64,000 nucleotides of DNA, taken from the NCBI GenBank assembly GCA_038030265.1, contig CM075939.1, positions 25,153,253 through 25,217,252 on the forward strand. Reading direction: 5' to 3'. The notes beneath the pieces were generated by a model, which was not told the origin of the DNA, searched no databases, and saw only the letters and a list, made by a program, of their open reading frames with translations. This stretch comes from Corythucha ciliata. Taxonomy: Eukaryota > Arthropoda > Insecta > Hemiptera > Tingidae. The position numbers and the translations under genes are program-made. Numbering within the stretch: the first letter of the stretch is position 1; every line of letters begins with the position of its first letter. Shown one piece after another: positions 57,015 to 64,000 of the stretch.

Positions 57015-57532
57015 CTAAACGTGTGCAGTCACCTGACCACGATCATTTACCTTAATAGATGTTTCTGCTGAACTTAAAACTTCCAATGTTATTGATGATG
57101 GGCAGCATTTATTAATTTTGTTTGAGCCCATTATTTTAATTGCCCGTTCACCCCTCCCTTTAGACTTGTAAAACCCGTCTCGGTGGCAATGAAATGTCTG
57201 GTTGTAACCATCGACCCTCGTTTTCTTGCCGCGATGCGCCACGTACCTCGAGCAAGTTTTTTTTTTCCGAAGTCCTCTTTCCACGCAATAAACTCTGTTT
57301 CCGACGAAAACTCGTACACCTCCTCTTCTAAACTAACTTGGTGTTTTTCTACTAGGTGACGTATGCACTCTTTTCTTTCGCTGCAGGAAATGTTGCAGAA
57401 CGAACACGGATTTTCACCCTTATTTATTCTCCCTTTGGCATGAGACAATTCATGCCGTTTCAGTGCAACAGTGTCTCGAAATATTTTGTTGCATTCGACG
57501 CATTCAAGAGAAAAGGGAAAGTAAGCAAACAC
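57015..57532 (-). pseudogene. C2H2 zinc-finger / transposase-type N-terminal fragment with a frameshift
   Basis: Two C2H2 fingers open the frame: CVECNKIFRDTVALKRHELSH and CSFCNISCSERKECIRHLVE followed by KH (both C-x2-C-x12-H-x4-H). Then comes EVYEFSSETEFIAWKEDFGKK. At a T10 run near 57259-57268 the reading frame shifts. In the shifted frame, QTFHCHRDGFYKSKGRGERA and IKIMGSNKINKCCPSSITLEV follow. From memory, the combined layout (fingers, F..WK, then a CxRSG/KGKG/GSxKI...C block) occurs at the N terminus of animal proteins linked to MULE-like transposases; treat this as a lead, not an identification. It could also be a host exon with an assembly error in the homopolymer. Confidence 0.5.
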
Positions 57533-57914
57533 CCGCAGGTAGGGCAGGCGTAAGAGAAACCTCTATCAAAGAAAAGATGAAATTAAAAACAACATCTTCA
57601 TCAACTATCGGGAGGAACTAGAATGCACGTATTGGACATGGTGGCGAAAACCACGAATGCTTTGAAAGAAACGAGAGGAAAGAGGAAATGCCAAGGAGTC
57701 AGTGGAGAACGTACTTGGGACAAAGGGCAAGCTTACCCTAAGGAGCAAAGAGTGATGAAGGAAAATGAAAGAACGGTGGCAAAAGAAAATAAACAAATAG
57801 TTTACCAATTTCTGGTACGAATAAATAACGCTAAATTAAGTGGACGAACTTGATGGAGATATAATTTCACGAACGGATACATTGGAAAACAGCAGTGGAG
57901 AATACTAATGTACG

Positions 57915-58290
57915 ATGAGTGTTTACTGCAATGGAATGTAAGAGGCTTACGGGCAAATTACGTTCACTTGCAGAACATGACATAGCTAAATATGCACCAC
58001 TCTGTATTTGCATTCAAGAAACAAAATTGGGTCAGAGAAAAAATTTTGCTCTTGAGGGCTTTACAGAATGCAGAAGAACAGTGAAGGTTGAACAAGGAGG
58101 ACGAGCTCATGGGGGCGTGAGCATCTATGTATAAAGTAATTTAGCTCAAAAAGGAATTTCATTGAATACCGCTTACAAGCTACTGCAGTGCGTATGACCA
58201 CACCACTTAACGTTACCATCTGTTGTATCTACCTACCTAATGACAAATGGAGGAAGGAGGATATAATTGATCTGACTGAGCACACTGAAA
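57915..58290 (+). pseudogene. Decayed LINE (Jockey/CR1-type) APE endonuclease fragment
   Basis: LLQWNVRGLRAN near 57932 is the usual N-terminal QWN motif of LINE endonucleases. After a frameshift come APLCICIQETKLG (catalytic Glu of the QET motif), GGVSIYV, a stop, LNTAYKLLQ and ICCIYLPND. Length and order fit the first half of an APE-type domain that nicks the target DNA. Two or more frame breaks and the lack of downstream sequence make it dead. It is on the opposite strand from the reverse transcriptase at 50707-52527 and 5.4 kb away, so it is a separate insertion. Confidence 0.72.
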
Positions 58291-58751
58291 AACTTTTTCA
58301 GATAAAATTTACTGTGGGGACACAGTACGCCAGGGACGTAAGATTTTTTAAGTAAACAATACTGTGTTCAACGTCAAAAATCTTTCCTTATTCCCTACGG
58401 TAAATTTTCATTGGGCCCAAGCAGAGCCGACGATAGAATGTGATGGTTGCCACGGTAAATCTGACTTTAGTAACGAAGTATCAGTTCGTAGCATACCACA
58501 GTAAAATGAATGTTTGAATGTTTGTTCCTTGTACCACGTACAGAGCGGAGAAATAGGCCACAGTAAAATGTAAGGTGGACGCTGTAAATAACGCGTTGGT
58601 GGCAGATCATAATTTTGAGGTTCAACACATAAGATAAACAAAGCAATCGAAATTGATAACAAGTTTTATTAAAAATATGAATTTATAATTCATACAAAAT
58701 AAAGTTTCAAGTTACAAGTAATAAATAAATTACGGAGTTAAATGTATCTGC

Positions 58752-58862
58752 TCACTGTTTACGTTTGGCTTTTCTGTCCAAATCGGCTTTCTGTTGTCTT
58801 TTAAAACCATCATGAGGGATCTCGACGTTCTTATTCTTCCATATACATCTATTTTTGCAACC
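58752..58862 (-). CDS. Possible 3'-terminal exon of an unidentified gene
   Basis: A clean acceptor (pyrimidine-rich, then CGATCCAG) precedes GGT at 58862. The 37-codon frame is basic, begins GCKNRCIWKNKN and ends DRKAKRKQ before TGA. A minus-strand AATAAA follows near 58668. Upstream exons would lie in or beyond the right arm of the inverted repeat, where I could not find one. It may equally be element-derived. Confidence 0.28.
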   Translation of the reverse strand, partial: GCKNRCIWKNKNVEIPHDGFKRQQKADLDRKAKRKQ

Positions 58863-59218
58863 CTGGATCGACAAAAATAAAATAAATGAAGTAAATAAAT
58901 TAATAATAATAATGGAGAACTTCGCTAAATTTTCGAAGCCAAGGGAAGGTAGCTTCCTATGGGGAAAGGGGAAGGTTAGCTTCACTTCCCCCATCCTTCT
59001 TCATCCAAATTTTTTTTCCATGGTACTTTTGTTTAATTTACACTCCTTTTGTTAAGGAACCTTTAAAGACGAGTAGACGCATACGGCGCCATGTTCGTTC
59101 TTATCAGTTTAATAAGAATGGTTGGGGGTGGTTTGTTGACATCCACAAAACATCAACAAAAGGTGGATTTTACAAGACTGATAATTGATAAGAGCGAACA
59201 TGGCGTCTGTGATTTTAC

Positions 59219-59365
59219 CTATCTGATTATAGGTTCTCTACTTTTGTCTCTGATTATTTCAAGGTCAAGAAATCGAATTTTTTGATCTTTCTCTGTTTCC
59301 ATTGTAAATTTCATCGACGGTTCGCAGAAGTGGTTGCATAGGTAGAGAAGGTCTTGTACTGATGT
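59219..59365 (-). pseudogene. Penelope-like reverse-transcriptase fragment (right arm)
   Basis: Mirror of 54552-54698. The last codon CAG is TAG here, one of the few differences between the arms. Confidence 0.55.
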
Positions 59366-59380
59366 TTCATCAATGGAATT

Positions 59381-59689
59381 TTAGACTGTCTAAATTGTAA
59401 CCAAGCATATATTGGTTAAACAAAACAATACTTAAAAGAAAGACTAAAACAACATGACCGCAGCTTAACAGATAATACACCGCTCACAGCACTGTCTCAA
59501 CACGCCAAAGAACTTTCACATAAACTAGATCTAAACAACCCAAAAATTTTACACCAAGAAATCAACACACACAACAGAAAATTTCTAGAAATGGTAGAAA
59601 TTAGAAAACACAACACGATGAACTACAAAAGAGACTTAGACAACTTATCCAAGATTTACACACCTATCATCACCTCAGATACACCTTAA
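59381..59689 (+). pseudogene. Penelope-like GIY-YIG endonuclease remnant (right arm)
   Basis: Mirror of 54228-54536 with the same CxxC...AYIG start, the same internal TAA after YIG and the same terminal TAA. Both arms share the nonsense mutation, so it pre-dates the duplication. Confidence 0.72.
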
Positions 59690-59750
59690 AAACCTTCAAA
59701 ATTGAAAAAATATATAACCACATGTCATTACAAACAAAAGCCAAAAAAAG

Positions 59751-59791
59751 AAGCCTGAGGACGTCGAGGATCCCTCGACGAAACGTCGCTG
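59751..59791 (+). ncRNA. Hammerhead-ribozyme-like motif (right arm)
   Basis: AGC-CTGAGGA (59753-59761), helix II GTCGAGG-atc-CCTCGAC, GAAAC, GTC at 59785-59787, then GCT closing a 3-bp helix I. It lies about 65 bases downstream of the endonuclease stop, a position reported for ribozymes in Penelope-like element repeats. Confidence 0.6.
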
Positions 59792-60003
59792 ACAACGAAA
59801 ACGCCGGCAGGATCGGTCAAAAAAATTAAAAACCGTGGTCTTTTTATTCTATAATACACAAATGGCGTTTATTCGACCGATCCAAAAAGAACGAAATGCC
59901 GATGAACTACGCGTTTGTTGGGTGCTACTCGAGGGCTGGAAAGGACCGTGTATCCTTCTTCAGATTCTTTTCCAAGCATCAGGGTGAGGTAATCTTCTTC
60001 AGC

Positions 60004-60013
60004 ACTATAAAAG
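60004..60013 (+). promoter_or_regulatory. Possible TATA box in the right arm
   Basis: TATAAAAG followed by GAGCACGTGG. The mirror copy in the left arm points the other way. Only the motif supports this call. Confidence 0.25.
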
Positions 60014-61007
60014 GAGCACGTGGACGTTAAGCATTTCCCGCTCTTTTCACACAAACACGGTTTCACGAGGCCCCCGCGTGTAATCCGCGTGAATGCCGCT
60101 TTCTCATCGAACCATGTAATATGTACCGCACGTGTGTAAATGTGTACGTGGTCAATACGCGGCAGCCAAAACCGCGCCGCGAGAAACCTCGTATATGTGA
60201 AACGAGCCTAACGCGCTAGTTAAAAGTTAAGCCACTTCAAAATTGACGGGATGGCAACGACGCGCGAGTCGGCGTCTTTTTTCTCGGGGAAGAGACGACT
60301 CTCGCGTACGCGTCCAATGTGAAAGGCCCTATAGAGTTCTATGTGTTTTTACTGCACGAGTCGTACGCTGACGCGCGTGTCGGCGACTTTTTTCTTCTAG
60401 TGTGCGCGGGGCCTAATAGTCAGCGTCCTGTACCTATTTTCAAGAAGAAAGTATACGCATATGGGATGGGAGGATGGGACAGTTTGAAACCACATTTCGA
60501 AAATCGCAAAAAAAAAACTGGAAATCCGACGTTGTCTACTCAATTGATTATATCTCCGGAACTATGTACTTTTCGATGATGGCGCCCCTTTGCATTTTTG
60601 AAATAGACTAAATTTGTGACAATTTAAGGCCAATTATATCTCTGTACGACCAATAGTTCTAGAGATATGAACCCTCAAAAATTGACGAGTGCGTGGGAAA
60701 CCGAGCTATCTAGTAGGATAGGTAGTACCCAATTTATTCATTATTTTTTGACACAGTCTCAATATTTTTCAGCACAACTGAAAAATCTCTCCTTCCAGCT
60801 GTATTTAGGGTAATTTTGAATCTTTTTATTATGAAATGCTCGCGTCCAACGGAAGAAATTTTCATAAGCCTTCTCAAAGGAGGTTGGAAGTTGCGTGAAA
60901 TAGTGTTCTTTATATTTTCGCAAAACAATCCATAGAAAAGTTTTTTCGAGGCCCAGAATACACCTTTCTGCCGAGGTGTACGCATTATTTTTTATCCTAC
61001 GCAAGAG

Positions 61008-61008
<1 letters not shown>

Positions 61009-61042
<34 letters not shown>

Positions 61043-61093
61043 GGCGTATGAGCCCAAAGGAGGCTTTGGCGCCTGCCGGGTTCGAAACCCGGC
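61009..61093 (+). repeat. Poly(A) plus tRNA T-arm-like hairpin
   Basis: About 32 A's are followed by CCAAAGGAGGCTTTGG (hairpin) and a perfect T arm CCGGG-TTCGAAA-CCCGG (61076-61092), nested in GGCGCC...GGCGCC. The rest of a cloverleaf cannot be formed, so I take it as a tRNA-derived fragment or SINE edge. Confidence 0.4.
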
Positions 61094-61649
61094 GCCCACT
61101 AATTATTATTAAGGGGGAAAAATTAAGAAATTAGTATTGAGTTTAAAACTGAATAGTCGAATAAAAAGAAAACGTTTGCCCATCTGTACTTGACAAATAC
61201 AAAAAATTTTGTTCCGACAGCAGCCTGTCGGGAGAAGTGCATTTCATTCATGCGACAATCGAGTCAAACCTCATAAGTTAGAACGATATCAATCAATTAT
61301 GAATGACATTTAGGCCGTGGTATAGAAAGTCAAAATCATAAAATCGTGTTTCTTTTTACCGCAGGCTCCTTTTTTGGCACCTACTGAGGGGGAATAAAAT
61401 GATGAAAATGAAAAATGAAACAGAGTCGGTTTGGTTGCCTATACGATATGGGAAGGTGGACTCTTGTTAGAGGAGTTATTTGCATTTAAAATCTTCATTC
61501 CGGCCTAAATTTCATTCATAATTGATTGATATCGTTCTAACTTATGAGGTTTGACTCGATTGTCGCATGAATGAAATGCACTTCTCCCGACAGGCTGCTG
61601 TCGGAACAAAACTTTTTTCAGATTACGTTAATTTTCAGATCAGTTGCAT

Positions 61650-61711
61650 TAGGTTAAATGGTATGTCACAATTTCACCATTGCGGAATGCGGAGTACCTG
61701 GGTTCGAATCC
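61650..61711 (+). promoter_or_regulatory. RNA polymerase III type 2 promoter (A box and B box)
   Basis: A box TAGGTTAAATGG (61650-61661) and B box GGTTCGAATCC (61701-61711, perfect consensus) are 51 bases apart, start to start. That spacing is close to a tRNA gene's. The intervening text CACCATTGCGGAATGCGGAG is tRNA-like but no full cloverleaf forms, which fits a tRNA-derived SINE head. Confidence 0.6.
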
Positions 61712-61853
61712 GAAACAATTTTTTTTTCAATTTTTTTTTGTTCCTCCCTTTTTGGCCCACCTCAGGATTTTTTACTCAAGATTTATTAGGCTGTAGGCAA
61801 ATCAAATAAGAGAGACGGCCCAAAATACAATGTCAATGATATTTTTTGGTAAT

Positions 61854-62293
61854 GGGGAACTTGCACATTTTTCAAAAGTTGGTGTTGCTTAAAGAGGGCT
61901 CTTCCACAAGTCTATTGCTCACATTAAACTTTGAAATCAGTCAAGGATGCTTTTTTAGAGAATTTTTAAAAATTTTGAGTGGGGATTCGATTACGTAAAA
62001 ACTTACTTATTGAAATGGATGATGCGGGTAAGAGGGGGTTAGACGAGTTTAATGGGGGGACATTTTTCATGTTATTTGTAAACAAACAATTTAAGAGTTC
62101 CCTCAAATGCTTCACAAGTAAGTATTTACGTCATTTCCCCTCGCACCATCCATCCTCTTCTGAAGAACTTTGAACCTTTTTTAAAAATCTTAAAAGCACC
62201 AATCGGGTTGCAACTTCCGTTGTTATCGTTCAGTTCACGGGTCAAATCACCGGTATGCTTTTCTACCCAATCTGAGATTCATGCAAGTTCCCC
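61854..62293 (-). mobile_element. 440-bp MITE (GGGGAACTTGCA ends), copy 3
   Basis: Opposite orientation to copies 1 and 2. The flanks TTTGGTAAT and ATTGGGTGGTCC join into TTTGGTAATTGGGTGGTCC, whose mirror is the uninterrupted text at about 25662-25685. This proves insertion with an AT duplication. Confidence 0.9.
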
Positions 62294-62790
62294 ATTGGGT
62301 GGTCCAGTAGCGTTAATTTAATAGCTCCCCTCCGCCGAGAACTCCCCTGCCATATCAACGGATTTGGTTCAAAAGGGTCTCATACGAAAGCGCGTTCATT
62401 TTTCATCACTCGAGTTAATTTTGGGGGCAATTGCAGCAACAGCCGTGCGGTAGCGAATTTTCAACTAATTCAAACCCCTCTTTCACACCGTTCCCTTGGA
62501 CCGATTCATCTGGATCACGAACTCGTCCGAGATATTCACGCTATTGATTTTTAGACCAAATTTGGTTGCCCTGAGTAAAAAATTGCGACCGTGATCGTGC
62601 TAACAAGCAAGGGACCATATATAAATAAATAAATAAATAAATAAATATATAAATATCTATATATATAGCAAATCGAACCGACCTCGGATTCGTGTTCTAG
62701 GGGTTCTGAAACGTGAAAAAAAAGTATCACATCCCATATGTGCGACCATCAGGGCGAGACCAATAGTGCATTTTTTGAATGAAATGCACT

Positions 62791-64000
62791 AAAATCAAAG
62801 TTTTAATCTGCGAGCACATGTTTAGGTTTTAATTTATAATCATACTTTTTTCCACCCTAGACTTGAGTCCATCACTAAGTGGACAGACTATAGTCCGTTC
62901 ATGGACTATAGTATACAGTCCGTTCATTTGGTAACAAACAGTCGTGAATCCAGGACGAGATTGACAGTTCCAAGAACGAAATTGACAATTCCAGGACGAA
63001 ATTGACAATTCCAGGACGAAATTGACAGTCAGTTTCTAGTTCTCGGCTGTTTCCGGTGAAGGGGTCTTAAAAATCCCATGGTCTTCGCCCGAATTGTCTG
63101 ATGTTGAACCTCGAAATGAAGGTCCGGGTAGTATGAGGAAGTTTACAGTTTCCAAGTCACAACTACGTCAGCTCCTGCGGCCGGGACAAGAACAAAACGC
63201 AAACCTGGCTACTGATATGACGATCTATCCACACTCCACAGTTGGAGCAAACACTGTAACCCTAACTGCAAACACTATTACCACAGACAGTGTAAACAAA
63301 CCTAAGGGGTGGGGGCCTGTTCTACATATAACTTTTAACTATCACTATCACTGTCTCTTTCCAGTTTCCACCCGTCCTTCCGATCAACATGTGATTTAAT
63401 TCGGGGCGGACGGGTGGAAATGGGTATTCTAGGAACACTGAAATCTAAGATCGCTTAAACTACCAGTTTCCGGAGTATTGGCTGACTCATTTTATGATTT
63501 TAAATACAATACCATCGCGTGTCTGTTCATCTTTAAAAACTAAATTTCGCAGAGTTGGTCCATTCAAAACCACAGTAGTGCATATCTCGCGATTGGCGTG
63601 CCAAAAAAAAGAAACAGCTATTTCGCGAGTTTCGCACGCTCTAAAACTCAATTTAGTGGTCTGGCTTCCTCTCAAATTTGTCTGTTTTTTTTTTTTTTTT
63701 GAAATGGCCTTGTTTGTTTTTTTTGTAATGTTATGTTATGGGCCTAAATTGCCCAAATTTAGAAGCCTCAGGCCTGTCGAGTGAGGGGTGGCATTGGGGT
63801 TGGGACACTGATCAGGTTGGAGCTTTGCTGCGGTTATAAACCTTTGCCGCGGTTATAAATACCTTTGCTGTGGTTGGGACGTTATTGTGGTTGGAGGTTG
63901 TAACTGTGGTTAGAGATTTGCTGAGGTCCCTTTTGATGTTTGATTCTCTGCGGGTCGGACCTTCTTTGCGGTTGAAGCTCTACTGTGATTTGGGGCTTTC
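62791..64000. other. Right edge of the window: tandem repeats, no gene
   Basis: Four roughly 20-bp units GACGAAATTGACAATTCCAG lie at about 62955-63030. A hairpin TTTCCACCCGTCC...GGACGGGTGGAAA at 63363-63420 resembles the core of the MITE at 45077. From 63790 to the end, decayed units of the type TTTGCTGCGGTTATAAACC / GTGGTTGG repeat. The frames at 63094-63784 have no domain. Confidence 0.5.

Larger units (their letters stand above)
58918..60721. mobile_element. Right arm of the Penelope-like inverted dimer
   Basis: Mirror copy of 53205-55000. In order on the plus strand: reverse-transcriptase fragment (minus), endonuclease remnant (plus), hammerhead-like motif (plus), and a TATAAAAG box at about 60006 that could promote transcription rightward. 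The outer end is CTATCTAGTAGGATAG at 60706-60721. Confidence 0.85.
61209..62790 (-). mobile_element. Composite repeat with tRNA-derived segment, copy 3 (inverted), hit by a MITE
   Basis: This is the mirror order of 25271-26282. A palindrome bounded by GTTCCGACAGCAGCC (61209-61610) contains the AGTGCATTTCATTC MITE (61236-61582). The tRNA-derived part follows, and the block ends at GAATGAAATGCACT (62790). At 61854 the 440-bp MITE copy 3 interrupts it. Minor simple repeats (AAAT)n and (AT)n lie at 62619-62665. Confidence 0.72.

Noticed and set aside
53347..60579. Mirror 86-codon frames at 53347-53607 and 60319-60579 and 65-91-codon frames at 53773-54048 and 59869-60066
   Set aside because: They occur twice only because the DNA is an inverted repeat. 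No domain was recognised, so conservation between arms is not evidence of coding.

Overview
This is a nuclear genomic window from an animal, most likely an arthropod and probably an insect. The evidence is split genes with GT-AG introns, an MFSD6-type transporter, a trypsin-fold protein, Jockey-like, Penelope-like and Copia-like retroelement remains, and many short inverted-repeat (MITE) families. Nothing fixes the species. The A+T-rich base composition and dense palindromic repeats would suit a hemipteran such as a whitefly, but that is a guess.

Only two host genes are clear. The first 574 bases hold the 3' end of a trypsin-fold protein on the plus strand. Its catalytic serine is replaced by isoleucine and a membrane segment follows, so it is probably an inactive membrane-tethered serine protease homologue. 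The second gene runs on the minus strand from 46308 down to 29184. Eleven exons can be joined with consistent phases into a 760-residue MFSD6-like major facilitator transporter. Its third intron is 13.2 kb and is filled with satellite arrays, palindromes and other repeats.

The rest is layered mobile DNA. 3.8-5.9 kb: a degenerate satellite broken by two poly(T)-ended, minus-strand LINE-like tails, then a tRNA-like stretch. 6.5-12.9 kb: MITEs with clear terminal inverted repeats and target duplications, one inserted in another. 14-18 kb: more MITEs. 18.0-18.9 kb: a decayed Copia gag/protease fragment. 19-28 kb: an inverted satellite array, then nested palindromic elements. 35-38 kb: a 3 kb palindrome made largely of satellite. 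40.3-40.8 kb: a frameshifted basic ORF, followed by a hAT-type MITE. 41.7-44.8 kb: two further tandem-repeat families split by a 1.7 kb foldback palindrome, with a second copy of that palindrome at 48.35-49.85 kb. 50.3-52.5 kb: a 5'-truncated Jockey-like LINE with an intact reverse transcriptase frame. 53.2-60.7 kb: a very large inverted repeat (about 1.8 kb arms, 3.9 kb centre) whose arms carry Penelope-like reverse-transcriptase and GIY-YIG endonuclease pieces and a hammerhead-ribozyme-like motif. 61.2-62.8 kb: a composite repeat with a tRNA-derived (A-box/B-box) segment.

The most unusual items are the Penelope-like inverted dimer with its ribozyme motifs, a roughly 30-bp satellite that recurs at several sites and flips orientation, and a 441-bp MITE family with three near-equal-length copies, two of whose insertion sites can be compared with empty relatives inside the same window.
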